This document shows, in pieces, positions 52,287 to 62,376 of a DNA stretch of 64,000 bases. The notes under the pieces are model-generated. The model saw only the letters and a program-made list of their open reading frames with translations. It ran no database searches and was not told where the DNA came from. Location of the stretch: positions 248,001-312,000 of the forward strand of contig CAWFRG010000013.1 in NCBI GenBank assembly GCA_963818205.1, read 5' to 3'. The position numbers were made by a program, and so were the translations under genes. How positions within the stretch are numbered: position 1 is the first letter of the stretch; every line of letters starts with the position of its first letter. This stretch comes from CAVVYV01 sp963818205 (GTDB lineage: Bacteria; Actinomycetota; Thermoleophilia; Solirubrobacterales; 70-9).

Positions 52287-52658
52287 CTAGCGCCTCGCCA
52301 GCTCCTCGATCCGGCCGATCAGTGTGTCCCATTCGAACGGCTTCGGCACACAATCGTCGGCGCCGAGCGCCTTCATCCGCTCGGGTTCCTGGGCATCCAG
52401 GTGTGCGGAGATGATCAGGATCGGGATCTTCGAGCCGGAGCCGCGCAGCCTCCGCAGCACCTCGATCCCGGACATGTTGGGCATCATCGCGTCGAGCAGG
52501 ATCAGGTCAGGCTCGCGGTCCTTGCCGGCCTCTTTGACCGCATCGAGCGTCTCCTGGCCGTCGGTCGCCGTGGTCACCTCATAGCCGGCCATCTCCAGGC
52601 GGCGCTGCAGCATCAGCAGCACCGTCTCGGAGTCATCGGCAACCAGGAGGCGGGTCAC
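52287..52658 (-). CDS. Single-domain response regulator (CheY-like)
   Basis: 123-residue receiver domain. Acidic pair VADDSE (D8, D9), phosphoacceptor D56 in LILLDAMMPNMSG, threonine/serine switch position in ILIISAHLDAQ and conserved lysine in CVPKPFEWDTL. No output domain, so it works through protein contact, or as a phosphate carrier. The ATG overlaps the stop of the histidine kinase gene, so kinase and regulator are a pair. No frame break. Confidence 0.93.
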   Translation of the reverse strand: MTRLLVADDSETVLLMLQRRLEMAGYEVTTATDGQETLDAVKEAGKDREPDLILLDAMMPNMSGIEVLRRLRGSGSKIPILIISAHLDAQEPERMKALGADDCVPKPFEWDTLIGRIEELARR

Positions 52659-54185
52659 CGGCTGGCCTTCGCCCTTGGCTTGGCCTCGCCATTCGTCGGT
52701 ACTACCCTTGGGGTGGGCCGCCCATCATTGGCGACCGGCAGCACGAAGCGGAAGGTGGCGCCCTTGCCGGGAATCGAGGTGGCCGAAATCGCGCCTCCGT
52801 GAAGCTCGATCAGCGACTTGGCAATCGCCAGGCCCAGGCCGGTGCCGCCCACGGCTTGGGTCTCGCCACTCTGAGCCCTCCAGAAGCGCTCGAACACGTG
52901 GTCGAGTCTCCTCCTGGCCGAGGCCGGGACCGTTGTCCGAGACCGCAAACTCGACCTCCTGGCCGACCTTGCTCGCGGTCAGCCGCACCCTCGCCCCCTC
53001 GGGGGCGTATTTGTAGGCGTTGGTGAGCAGGTTGGCGAGCACCTGGGCGATTCGATCGCGATCGGCCTGCACCTCCGGCAGGTCCTTCTCGATGCTCACC
53101 GTGAGCCGCTGCTTCTTCTCCTCGAAGTTCGGTCGCATCTGGCGCCCGACCCGCTGGGTGAGGCTGCGCACCGGAGTCGGCTCGGGATCGATCCGCAGCT
53201 TGCCGGCGTCGCTGCGGGCAAGGTCGAGAAGGTCGTTGATCATCGTCTGAAGCTGACCGGCGCTGTCGGCGATCACCTCGGCGGCCTCAAGCTGGCGCGT
53301 GTTGAGCGAGCGGGGCTGGGCGGTCAGCATCTCCGAGAAGCCCTTGACCACGGTCACCGGGGTACGCAGCTCGTGCGAGACCGTGAGTACGAAGTCGTCC
53401 TTCATTCGCTCGACCCGGTCACGCTCTCGGGCGTCTCGCTCCAGCGCGGTCGCCATCTCGTTGAAGGCCTTGCCGAGGGTGGCGATCTCCACCGGCCCCC
53501 CGGCCTCGACCCGGGTCTCGAGGTCGCCGGCGGCGAGGCGGCGGGCCCCCTCGACCAGCCTTGCCAGCGGCGCTCGCATCGAGTTGATCAAACCCGAGAA
53601 GAGGATGAGGGCGGCGAGCAGGGCGCCGGCGAGGCCGGCGGCGACCAGGATCGTCGTGTTTCGCGTATCGTCGCGGGCGTCCGTGCGCGCTCCCTCGCGG
53701 GCGTTGCGTGTAGAGACGGCCAGCGCCTCCCCGCTGTCGGTGACCGCCGAGGTCAGCCGCCGCTCGACGTTGCCGCCCGGGTCCTTCCCCTGCAGCATTG
53801 GGTCAGCGACCGCCATGCGCCAGGACTCCTCGCTGGCCGAGAGGCGCTCGAGCCTCGAGGCAAGCACCGTGTCGGAGCCGGTCAGGTCGCCGGCTCTGCC
53901 GGCCGCTTCGGCAAAGCTCGCAGCTGCCTGGTTGAGCTCGGTGGCGCGTGGCGTCTCTCCACCCAAGGGAGGTCGCACGGAGGCCTGCTCGAGGATGAAC
54001 GAGGAGCGCAGTCGCTCCGTCTCGAGCTCCAGCTGGAAGAAGCGGCTGGTGTCGTCCTCGTAGTTGACCCGGATCTGGAACAGTCGGCCAACGCCCAGGA
54101 GCGACACCGCGAGAAGCAGCGCAAATAGCACCACGAAGCCGATTCTGAGTCGTGCAGTTAGTGAGGGGTTGAATCTCATCGCCAC
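52655..54185 (-). CDS. Membrane sensor histidine kinase (one frameshift)
   Basis: About 510 residues. First membrane helix IGFVVLFALLLAVSLLGVGR, an extracytoplasmic helical sensor of about 150 residues, second helix ILVAAGLAGALLAALILFSG, HAMP domain LARLVEGARRLAAGDLETRV, HisKA with phospho-histidine in LTVSHELRTPVTVVKGFSEM, and HATPase_c with N-box ANLLTNAYKYAPEG, G1 VSDNGPGLG and G2 GGTGLGLAIAKSLIELHGG. A break near 52905 lies between G1 and G2. The sensor resembles four-helix-bundle ligand or stress sensors. Paired with the receiver gene next to it. Confidence 0.92.
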
Positions 54186-54341
54186 GCCCCCGTTTGCCGA
54201 TCGGACGCCTCCGCCCTACAGTACTGGCGAAGGGTCAACGACGCCGTCAACGGGCTCCTCGGCGGCGGCTCTCCGTAACTGACCGCAGCGCCTCGGCGTC
54301 GCCGCCGCTCTCGCCGGGGTGGCTCTGATCGCGGGCGGCTC

Positions 54342-54986
54342 TTAAGCGGCTTTCTGCAGGGCGATGCCGGTGAGCTCGGCCAGACGCCTCCGCGTTTCCT
54401 CGGTGGTCCGGTGGCGGATCGCTGTCATCCCGACGGCCTCGGCGCCCTCGCAGTTCTCCCGCAGGTCGTCGACGAAGATGCACGCCCTCGGCTCCACCCC
54501 GATCCTCCCGGCCGCCAACAGGTAGATCTCGGGCTGAGGCTTGTGTAGGTGCACCTCGGCCGAGATCACCACGACTTCGAAGAGGTCGGCGAGCAGATCG
54601 CGGTCGTAGTGCTCGACGCTCCACGAGTTCGAGATCAGCCCGGTGCGGAGCCCTCCCCGACGCAGGTCGCGCACCGCGGAGATCATCTCCTCGTCCGGGA
54701 TCATGCCCTCGAACATGCTGTCGATCAGCCGCTCGTAGTCCTTCAGCCCCAGCTTCTCGCCGAATGCGCGCTCGAAGTCCGCCTCTGAGATCGAGCCGGT
54801 CTCCAGCCTGCGGAGCAGCGCCAGCGCCTCGGGGTCCTCCCGGAAGAGCCGCTTGATCGCGTCGGGGTCGAGGCCCTCCTCGCGGAGGAAGGCAGCGAAG
54901 CTGTCCCAGACCGGGTTGGTGAGTACTCCGCCGAAGTCGAAGAAGGCGGCTTCGAAGGGCCGCTCGCTCACGCGCTGCCTCGCCAT
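54342..54986 (-). CDS. HAD-superfamily hydrolase
   Basis: 214 residues. Motif I AAFFDFGGVLTNPVWDSF lacks the usual DxD: DFGG replaces DxDGT, as in epoxide-hydrolase-N and haloacid-like members. Motif II GLRTGLISNSWSVEHYD, motif III region VHLHKPQPEIYLLAAGRIGV (lysine), motif IV CIFVDDLRENCEGAEAVGMT. This pattern fits subfamily IA members related to ACAD10 N-terminal domains. It is divergent from the phosphotransferase gene, with which ACAD10 is fused in animals. Confidence 0.85.
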   Translation of the reverse strand: MARQRVSERPFEAAFFDFGGVLTNPVWDSFAAFLREEGLDPDAIKRLFREDPEALALLRRLETGSISEADFERAFGEKLGLKDYERLIDSMFEGMIPDEEMISAVRDLRRGGLRTGLISNSWSVEHYDRDLLADLFEVVVISAEVHLHKPQPEIYLLAAGRIGVEPRACIFVDDLRENCEGAEAVGMTAIRHRTTEETRRRLAELTGIALQKAA

Positions 54987-56063
54987 ATGCTCTCGACGAC
55001 CATGGGTGAGGAGGCTAACGAGGCAGCCGCGGCCGCCGATGCCCCCGAGGGGATCGATCGCGCGGGCGTCGAGGCCTGGTTCGCCGCCAACGCCGGAGAG
55101 GTCGAGTTACCGCTCAGCTTCGAGCGGATCTCGGGTGGCCGCTCCAATCTGACCTTCGCCGTCACCGACAGCGGCGGTCGGGCCTGGGCGCTTCGCCGGC
55201 CGCCGCTTGGCGAGCGCCTCGGCTCCGCCCACGACATGGGGCGCGAGTACAAGGCGATCGCGGCGCTCCAGGACACCCCGGTGCCGGTGCCCCCCGTGGT
55301 CGGGTTCTGCGAGGACGAGGAGGTGAACGGCGCCCCCTTCTACGTGATGGAGTTCGTCGAGGGCCCGGTCCTGCGCTCGCCGAAGCAAGCCGAGATCTTC
55401 GAGGCGGAGCAGCGGCGGGCGATCGGCGAGCGGGTTGTCGACACCCTGGTCGCGATCCACGAGGTCGACCCGGATTCGGTCGGGCTCGGGGAGCTCGGCC
55501 GCAAGGAGGCCTACGTCGAGCGACAGCTGAAGCGCTGGCAGGGGCAGTGGGAGAAGTCGAAGACCCGCGAGCTGGAGCTCGTCGATGACGTCCACGAGCG
55601 GCTCTCGGCCCGGGTCCCGGAGCAGGGCCCGGCGACGATCGTTCACGGCGATTACCGCCTCGACAACATGATCCTCTCGCCCACCGGGGAGGTGGCCGCG
55701 GTGGTCGACTGGGAGCTCTGCACCCTCGGCGATCCGCTTGCCGACGTCGGCTTGCTGCTCGTCTACTGGTCGGAGGCGGGCGACGAGTTCATGCCGCTGT
55801 TCGCGCCCGCGACCATCCTTCCGGGCTTTCCCACCCGCGACGAGGTGAAGACCCGCTACGCGGAGCGCTCCGGGCGCGACCTCAGCCAGATCGACTTCTT
55901 CGTCGCCCTCGGCTACTGGAAGCTGGCGATCATCCTCGAGGGCGTCTACGCCCGCTACGCCTCCGGTCAGTACGGGAAGACCGACGAGGGCTTCGAGGAG
56001 TTCGCGAGGATCGTCGAGCGCCTCGCGCAGGCTGCCGACGAGGCCGAGCGCCGCCTCGGCTGA
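54987..56063 (+). CDS. Phosphotransferase family protein (APH fold, ACAD10/11 kinase-like)
   Basis: 358 residues of aminoglycoside-phosphotransferase fold. Nucleotide loop ISGGRSNLTFAVTDSGGRAW, catalytic loop ATIVHGDYRLDNMIL, metal-binding VVDWELCTLGDPLADVG and YWSEAGDEFMPLFAPA. This matches the kinase half of ACAD10/11, which acts on 4-hydroxyacyl-CoA, rather than antibiotic resistance. An acyl-CoA dehydrogenase gene lies convergently beside it and an ACAD10-like HAD gene divergently, supporting that. ATG 54987, with 55002 as an alternative. Confidence 0.88.
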   Translation: MLSTTMGEEANEAAAAADAPEGIDRAGVEAWFAANAGEVELPLSFERISGGRSNLTFAVTDSGGRAWALRRPPLGERLGSAHDMGREYKAIAALQDTPVPVPPVVGFCEDEEVNGAPFYVMEFVEGPVLRSPKQAEIFEAEQRRAIGERVVDTLVAIHEVDPDSVGLGELGRKEAYVERQLKRWQGQWEKSKTRELELVDDVHERLSARVPEQGPATIVHGDYRLDNMILSPTGEVAAVVDWELCTLGDPLADVGLLLVYWSEAGDEFMPLFAPATILPGFPTRDEVKTRYAERSGRDLSQIDFFVALGYWKLAIILEGVYARYASGQYGKTDEGFEEFARIVERLAQAADEAERRLG

Positions 56064-56072
56064 AGGCCGCGA

Positions 56073-57368
56073 CTAGGTAGAGGCCTTGGCGGGCTCGGCC
56101 GTGGGCTTGCCGTCGCCGGCCGTCGCGTCGCTCCCGCCGCCTGCTTTGCCCTCCGCCTCGAGGCGCTTCGCCGTCCGGTTGAGCTCGCGCCGGGCGATCA
56201 CCATCTTGTGGACCTCGTCGGGGCCGTCGGCGACCCGGAGCATCCGCAGGAACCGCCACATGCCCGCTAGCGGGGTGTCGTCGGACATCCCGAGGGCGCC
56301 GTGGACCTGGATCGCGCGGTCGAGCACATCCATGACGACGTTCGCCGCGACCACCTTGATCATCGAGATCGCCTGGCGAGCGCGGCGCTTGCCCTCGGTG
56401 TCCATCTGCCAGGCGGCGTAGAGAGTGAGCAGCCGCGCCTGGTCCACCTCCATCCGCGAGGTGGCGATGAACTCCTGGACGAACTGCTTGTCGGCGAGCG
56501 GCTCGCCGAAGGCCTCGCGCGAGTTGGCGCGCTCGCACATCATCTCGATCGCCCGCTCGGCGGTGCCGATCGCCCGCATGCAGTGGTGGATCCGGCCCGG
56601 GCCGAGCCGGTCCTGAGCGATGACGAAGCCCGCGCCCCGCTCGCCGAGCAGGTTCGATTCGGGAACCCGGCAATCCGTGTAGCGGACCTCGCAGTGCCCG
56701 GGACCCTTGTCGTGACCCATCACCGGGACCGGGCGGACCAGCTCGAAGCCGGGGTTGTCGAGCGGGACGAGGATCATGCTCGCCCGCGTGTAGGGCGCCG
56801 CGTCGGGGTCGGTGACCACCATCGCGATCGCGAAGTCGGCCCCGACCGCGCCGGAGGTGAACCACTTGTGCCCGTTGATCACCCACTCGTCGCCGTCGAG
56901 CTCGGCCCGGGTCTGCAGGGTGGTCGGGTCGGAGCCCGAGACCTCCGGCTCGGTCATCGAGAAGCAGCTGCGGGTCTCGCCGTCGAGCAGCGGCCGCAGG
57001 AAGCGCTCCTTCTGCTCGGGGGTGCCGTGGTCGACGAGGATCTCCATGTTGCCCGTGTCGGGGGCCGAGCAGTTGAAGGCCATCGGCGCGACGATCGGGC
57101 TGCGCCCCATCTGCTCGCAGAGGATCCCGTACTCCCAGTTGCTCAGCCCGGCGCCGTACTCGTCGTCGGGAAGGAAGAGGTTCCAGAGGCCCTGTTCGCG
57201 GGCGCGCGCGCGGATCTCGACCAGGATCTCGGGATAGGGGACCCCCGGCTTCACCTCGTCGTCGATCGCCTGGATCGCCTCGGCCTCGACCGGATAGACG
57301 TGCTCGTCCATGAAGGCCTCGATCCGCTCCCGCAGCGACTCGACCTCGGGCGAGGGGTTGAAGTCCAT
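56073..57368 (-). CDS. Acyl-CoA dehydrogenase, ACAD11-like
   Basis: 431 residues. MDFNPSPEVESLRERIEAFM start, FSMTEPEVSGSDPTTLQTRA, GFVIAQDRLGPGRIHHCMRA, and IQVHGALGMSDDTPLAGMWR, with RVADGPDEVHKMVIARREL near the end. These are typical of ACAD10/11-type dehydrogenases. The last 30 residues are low complexity (GGGSDATAGDGKPTAEPAK). Stop and the phosphotransferase stop converge with nine bases between. Both fit a pathway that phosphorylates and dehydrates 4-hydroxy acids, then oxidises. Confidence 0.92.
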   Translation of the reverse strand: MDFNPSPEVESLRERIEAFMDEHVYPVEAEAIQAIDDEVKPGVPYPEILVEIRARAREQGLWNLFLPDDEYGAGLSNWEYGILCEQMGRSPIVAPMAFNCSAPDTGNMEILVDHGTPEQKERFLRPLLDGETRSCFSMTEPEVSGSDPTTLQTRAELDGDEWVINGHKWFTSGAVGADFAIAMVVTDPDAAPYTRASMILVPLDNPGFELVRPVPVMGHDKGPGHCEVRYTDCRVPESNLLGERGAGFVIAQDRLGPGRIHHCMRAIGTAERAIEMMCERANSREAFGEPLADKQFVQEFIATSRMEVDQARLLTLYAAWQMDTEGKRRARQAISMIKVVAANVVMDVLDRAIQVHGALGMSDDTPLAGMWRFLRMLRVADGPDEVHKMVIARRELNRTAKRLEAEGKAGGGSDATAGDGKPTAEPAKAST

Positions 57369-57442
57369 GCCTGAAAGCTACCTGCTGCGCCGAATCGAAC
57401 CGACCCAAGTTCCGCCAGGCTCGCCAGCGTCGAGCCGAGCAG

Positions 57443-58218
57443 CTACCGGGAGCGGCGGTAGCGGGCGAAGAGCTCGCCGTCGTGGTCGAGCAGCCAGACG
57501 AGCTCGAGCTCCTCGACCTCGGGCAGCGCGCCCTCGAGGATCCGCGGCGCCTCGCCGCCGGCGAGCTTCGGGGCGATCGTCAGGAAGAGCTCGTCGGCGA
57601 GGTCGCCCTCCCGCAGCCGCCCGTGCAGGGTCGGCCCGCCCTCGCAGAGGACCGAGCGAATCCCGCGCTCCTCGCGCAGCCAGCGCGAGCGCCCGGTCGA
57701 GCTCGACCCCGTCGGGATGCCGGACGACGGTCGACCGGGGTCGCGGTCTCCGGCGGCTCCTCTCGGAGGCGGTGAAGATCACCACCCGGCCGCCGCCGTC
57801 GGTGAACAGCGGCGCGTCCCAGGGAGCTCGAGCCGGTTGGAGACGATCACCGCGAGCGGGTCGTGGGCTGAGCAGGGTGCGCTCGCGGTAGGCGCGCAGC
57901 TGCGGGTCGGAGACGATCCGCCCGTAGCGCTCGGCGCGCATCGTCCCGGCGCCGATCATCACCGCGTCGAAGCGGGTGCGCAGCCGCTGCAGCATCTCGG
58001 TGTCCGACCTCGCTGCCGATCGGCGCCGGAGCGCCCGTCGATCGCCGCCCGGCCGTCGAGGGTGGTGGCGAAGTTGAGCGCCACGTAGGGCCGGTCCTCG
58101 TGGGCGAGCGGCTTGTAGTCGAGCGTCGGCGAGCTGCTCGGCGACGGTGGTCTCAGCCGGGTCCGGGAGAAGCCGCCGGACCGTGTGCGTCTCGCCCGGG
58201 ATCGGGCGCGGCGCTCAC
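57443..58218 (-). CDS. RibD C-terminal (dihydrofolate-reductase-fold) domain protein (multiple frameshifts)
   Basis: About 255 residues after repair. Readable segments: RRLLPDPAETTVAEQLAD, RPYVALNFATTLDGRAAIDG, MLQRLRTRFDAVMIGAGTMR (typical of riboflavin reductase/DHFR-fold RibD), GRIVSDPQLRAYRERTLLS, and a C-terminal DELFLTIAPKLAGGEAPRI. Breaks are near 58190, 58125, 58010, 57870, 57825, 57740 and 57670. GTG 58218 overlaps the RpiB-like stop. Such proteins may act in riboflavin synthesis or as stand-alone pyrimidine reductases; no deaminase domain is fused. Confidence 0.74.
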
Positions 58219-58662
58219 CGGCCGTCCTCGATCTCGCCGAGGTGCTCGACGTTGGCGCGGTCATCGTCCTCGGCGCTGGGCTCGCCGCCGAACCAGGCGT
58301 CGAGGATCTCCGCCAGCTCCGCCTCCGAGGTCGCCCGGAGGCTGAGGGCGAGGGCGTTGGCGTCGTTCCAGCGCCGGGCCCCCTCGGCCGTCTGGGCGTC
58401 GAGGCAGAGGGCGGCGCGGACGCCCGGCGACCTTGTTGGCGGCGATCGAGGCTCCCGTCCCGGTCCAGCAGCAGACGATCGCCTGCTCGGCGCGCCCCTC
58501 GGCGACGTCGCGGGCGGCCGCCTCGCTCGCCCAGGCCCAGTCGTCGCGCTCCTCGTCGCTGAGGGCGCCGTGCGGGAGCGGCTCGTGGCCGCGCCTCCGC
58601 AGCTCCTCGAGCACGACCTCGGCGACCCCCACCCGCTCGTCGGCGGCTACGGCGATCCTCAT
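58215..58662 (-). CDS. rpiB: RpiB/LacAB-family sugar-phosphate isomerase (one frameshift)
   Basis: About 149 residues. N-terminus MRIAVAADERVGVAEVVLEE, EGRAEQAIVCCWTGTGASIA (with the C of the catalytic CWTGTG motif; usual CGTGIG changed), ANKVAGVRAALCLDAQTAEG, and ARRWNDANALALSLRATSE. A break lies near 58425 after NKVAG. The catalytic motif GTG differs from E. coli RpiB, and the family includes non-Rpi members, so the substrate may not be ribose-5-phosphate. Stop overlaps the RibD-like GTG. Confidence 0.8.
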
Positions 58663-58674
58663 GCACCCAGGGTA

Positions 58675-58689
58675 GATGCGAGGGCGCTC
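58675..58689 (+). repeat. Dispersed intergenic repeat, short copy
   Basis: GATGCGAGGGCGCTC exactly as at 4685 and (minus its first base) 33181, followed by GCAGCGACCGTC, which resembles the GAGCGACCCG right arm. Lies between RpiB-like and sulfotransferase genes on the minus strand. Confidence 0.6.
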
Positions 58690-58700
58690 GCAGCGACCGT

Positions 58701-59700
58701 CTAGGTAGCTCTTCCAGCCCGCGAACTCGCGGCCGGCGAACTGCTGGAGCGCCGCGACGTCCTCGGCGAAGAGCGCGATGCAGGCGGTCTCGGATCGAGT
58801 CGGGCAGCTCGGGCTTCGGCGCCGGCGGCGCCTCGGGGTCGTGGACGACCTTCTCGACCATCCAGCGCATCCGCTCGGGGAGGCGGTCGAAGTTGCGGTC
58901 GAAGGAGCGGAAGCCGGGCAGCTTGATCAGCTTCTCCATGAACTGGTAGCGGTCGGACTCCTTCGCGCTCGACTTCTCCCACTCGCGGTCGAACTGCTCG
59001 GAGGTGAAGTTCTCGTCGACGCCGGCGAACCGGAAGGCCTTGCGCATCGTCCCCTCGCGGTCGGACTGGAGCTCCTCCTGGGTGATCACCTCGATCTGGG
59101 AGCGGTCGAAGTGCTCGAGGTAGGGCTGGAGCTGCATCCAGTACATCGAGCGGGTGACGTAGGCCTGGTCCGGTCGGGCGAGCGCCTCCTCCATCGGCCG
59201 CGTCTCGTAGCCCGCGCCGGTGGCGTGGCACCAGTGGGAGAGGATCCGCGAGATCGGGTCGCGGACCATGTAGATCAGCCTCGCGTCGGGGACGTGCTCG
59301 GCGGATCCGCTCGGCGACGCCCTGGAAGCGCGGCAGGTTCGTGTAGTGGGGGGAGGACTCGCCGCGCACCGAGAAGCGCCCGTCGAAGCGGCCGCGGTAC
59401 CAGTCGAGGCCGAGGTCCCAGTTGAGCTCCTCGACGAAGAAGTTGAGCTCCTTCGGCTTCGACATCTGGATCTCGGGGTGAAGCCCGAGGTAGTGGTGGA
59501 TGCTCGTCGTCCCGCACTTGAGCCCGCCGATGATGATCAGGTTGGGCATCGCGGCGTGCTTGCGCCGGCGCCGCGGCACGCTTCCGCCCCGCTTGCGGTC
59601 GGCGGCGTAGCGCTCGCGCGCGCGCGTAGCACATCGCCTCGTCGGCGGGGTCGTGCGTCGGCGCGGGCATGGCGGTGGAGATGCCCTCGGTCACTGCCAT
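58701..59700 (-). CDS. Sulfotransferase family protein (frameshifted)
   Basis: About 333 residues after repair. PAPS 5'-phosphosulfate-binding motif NLIIIGGLKCGTTSIHHYLG, then KPKELNFFVEELNWDLGLDW, RFSVRGESSPHYTNLPRFQG, the 3'-phosphate site VRDPISRILSHWCHATGAG, and FMEKLIKLPGFRSFDRNFDR; ends LQQFAGREFAGWKSY. Breaks lie near 59625, 59290 and 58795. Acceptor unknown. The PAPS pattern resembles those acting on sugars or lipids. The start ATG at 59700 precedes a low-complexity basic stretch (PRRRRKHAAMPN). Confidence 0.83.
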
Positions 59701-59729
59701 GAGCGACGACAGTCTGCCAAGCTCCGGCC

Positions 59730-60610
59730 GTGGGCGTCTTTCGGACCCCCGAGGAGCGCTTCGACGGCCTGCCGGGCTACGAGTTCGAGCCTCACTACGC
59801 CGAGCTCGACGGGCTGCGGCTGCACTACCTCGACGAGGGAGGCGGGAACGGCGCGGGTCCGGTGGTCTGCTTCCACGGCGAGCCGACCTGGGCCTACCTC
59901 TACCGGAAGATGCTGCCGCCGCTGGTGGCCGCGGGCCATCGGGTGATCTGCCCCGACTACGCGGGCTTCGGCCGCTCGGACAAGCCCACCGACCGCGACT
60001 GGTACAGCTACGACCGCCACAGCGAGCTGGTCTCCGGGCTGCTTGCCGGGCTCGACCTGAGCGATGCGGTGGTGGTCGTCCAGGACTGGGGCGGGCCGAT
60101 CGGGCTGCGGTGGGCGGTCGAGAACGCGGAGCGGGTGCGCGCCCTCGTCATCCTCAACACCGGCCTCTTCACCGGGCGGGTGTCGAAGGGCTTTCTCGCC
60201 TGGCGCGACTTCGCCGAGCGAATCCGGACCTCCCGGTCGGATTCGTGATCCAGGGCGCCACCGCCGGCGAGATCTCCGACGAGGTGGTTGCGGCCTACGA
60301 GGCGCCCTTCCCGAGTCCCGAGTCGAAGGCGGGGGCGGCGCAGTTTCCGCTCCTGGTGCCGACCAGCGACGACGAGCCGGGAGCGAAGACGATGCGCGAG
60401 ATCGCCGATCAGCTCAGCCGCTGGGAGAAGCCGGCCCTGGTCGCGTTCTCCGACCAGGACCCGGTCTTCCCCTTTCCTAAGGGAGGCGAGCGCTTCGTCG
60501 AGTTGATTCCGACGGTCCAGGAGCAGGTGAGGATCGAGGGCGCCGCCCACTTCCTGCAGGAGGACCGCGGCGAGCTGATCGCCGAGCACGTGCTTCGCTT
60601 TCTCGCTTGA
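59730..60610 (+). CDS. Haloalkane dehalogenase-like alpha/beta hydrolase (one frameshift)
   Basis: About 293 residues. VVCFHGEPTWAYLYRKMLPP and AVVVVQDWGGPIGLRWAVE match the haloalkane-dehalogenase branch: aspartate nucleophile in VQDWGG, and the tryptophan next to it supports halide binding. Acid and histidine are likely in FSDQDPVFPF and GAAHFLQEDRGE. A break lies near 60225, inside a conserved segment. GTG start (MGVFRTPEERFDGLPGY, a usual beginning for the family). Upstream of a DUF2804-like gene by a TTGA overlap, and in this context could also be a lipid or xenobiotic hydrolase. Confidence 0.84.
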
Positions 60611-61483
60611 GGCTCCCGGCTGGAAGCGAGGCGGCGCTCGCCGCCCTTCCCTGGCGCGGCCCGCCCGAGGAGCGCCCGGCGCTCCCGGTGCCGCCCCAGC
60701 GGATGCCGCTGCGCCTCGGCGGCCGCTTCCGCAAGCGCTGGCGCTGGGTCGGGGCGTTCGGTGAGCGGCTGATCGTCTTCGGGGCGATCGTCGAGATCGG
60801 TCCGGCGCCGATGACCTTCTGGGGGATCTGGGACCGCGAGCGCCGGCGCCTCCGCGAGCGCACCCGCCGGATGCTGCCCGGGGCGCGGCTGGAGGTGGGG
60901 ATGCCGGGACGCTCGATGCGCATCCGCTCGGGCCAGGTCGAGGTCGACCTCCAACTCGGCGAGGGCAAGCCGATCGAGTGCATGTGCCCTAACGATGAGG
61001 GCGGCTACACCTGGACCCGGAAGCTCGCGGCGGTTCCGGTGGCGGGCGAGGTGAGGATGGGTGGCCGCACGGGAGCAGCTGGAGGCGCTCGGGGTCGAGG
61101 ACGACTCTGCCGGATATCACCGCCGACACACCGTCTGGAAGTGGTCGGCGGGGGTCGGGCACCTGTCTGACGGGCGGGCAGTCGGCTGGAACCTGGTCGA
61201 CGGGATCAACGACCCGCCGCAGGCCAGCGAGCGAGCGATCTGGGTCGATGGGGAGCCCCGCGAGCCGGGGCCGGTGACCGTTCGACGGGCTCGAGGGGAT
61301 CGGATTCGGCGAGGGCTCGCGACTGCGCTTCTCGGCCGAGACCGAGCGCGTCCACCACACCAGCATTCCGCTGCTCGGGCGCTCCGACTACCGGGCCCCC
61401 TTCGGCAGCTTCAGCGGCGAGCTCCCGGCCTCCAGCTGGCATCCGGGCTCGGGGTGATGGAGAGCCACGATGTCCTCTGGTGA
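60607..61483 (+). CDS. DUF2804-like protein (frameshifted)
   Basis: About 292 residues. LGGRFRKRWRWVGAFGERLI, GPAPMTFWGIWDRERRRLRE, QVEVDLQLGEGKPIECMCPN, GYTWTRKLAAVPVAGEVRMG, DSAGYHRRHTVWKWSAGVGH and YRAPFGSFSGELPASSWHPG. This is the pattern of DUF2804, a family of unknown function whose members are predicted beta-rich. Breaks near 61065 and 61280. TTG start overlaps the dehalogenase stop (TTGA). Its 3' end overlaps the YihY start. Confidence 0.72.
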
Positions 61484-62376
61484 GCGCCCACGGCGAAGCG
61501 AAAGCCGACCCCGCTGCGGGGGATGGGCCGGGAGCAGTGGAAGGCGGTCGCCGGCGGCGATCTACTCGCGGTTCAGCGAGATCGAGATCACCGATCGGGC
61601 GGCGACCCTCACCTACTACGGATTCCTCTCCCTGTTCCCGGCGCTGATCGTCGCCGTCGCCCTGCTCGCCCTCTTCGGCAACTACCCGGCGACCTACGAG
61701 AGCATCATCGACACCCTCCGGGAGGCGGCGCCGGGCCCGGCGGTGGACACGATCGACAGCGCCCTGCGCAACGTCCTCCAGAACAGCGGCAGCGCCGGCG
61801 CAGCTACTCGGCATCGGCCTGATCGTCGCTCTGGTCTCAGCCAGCGGGGCGACCGGCGCGGCGATCCGCTCGCTGCAAGTGATCAACGAGCGGGAAGGCC
61901 GGGGAATCGTCGGCAGCCGGGTCGCTCAGCTGCTGCTCACCCTGACGCTGATGGCGCTGCTGCTGCTTGCCTTCACTCGCCCTCGCTGGTGGCCGGGCCG
62001 CTGTTCGGCTCGATCGCCGACGCCGCCGGGCTCGAGGCGAGCTCGCGATCGCTGGTCTCGCGCGCTGCGCTATCCGGTGGGGCTGGCGGCGCTGCTGGCG
62101 GCGCTCGCTGCTGCTCTACTGGCGAGGGGCCGGCGGGCCCGAAGCGGCGACCGCGCTCGAGCACCTGCCCGGGGCCGCTTCTCGCCGCCGCGCTCTGGAT
62201 TGATCGCCTCGGTCGGCTTCTCGTACTACGTCGCACACTTCAGCTCCTACGACGCGACCTACGGGGCCCTCGGGGCGATCATCGTCCTCCTGATCTGGCT
62301 TTATCTCGGGAACCTCGCCCTCCTGATCGGAGCCCTCGTCAACCGAGAGCTCCGGCGGGTCCGAGAGAAGAATTGA
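61470..62376 (+). CDS. YihY/UPF0761-family membrane protein (frameshifted)
   Basis: About 300 residues after repair. EITDRAATLTYYGFLSLFPA is the family signature; then ALIVAVALLALFGNYPATYE, ASGATGAAIRSLQVINEREG, and FSYYVAHFSSYDATYGALGA with final helix IIVLLIWLYLGNLALLIGAL. Around six membrane helices. Breaks near 61525, 61800, 61985, 62100 and 62165. Earlier called RNase BN, now considered a membrane protein possibly involved in virulence or envelope. The stop overlaps the next TTG (TTGA). Confidence 0.78.
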
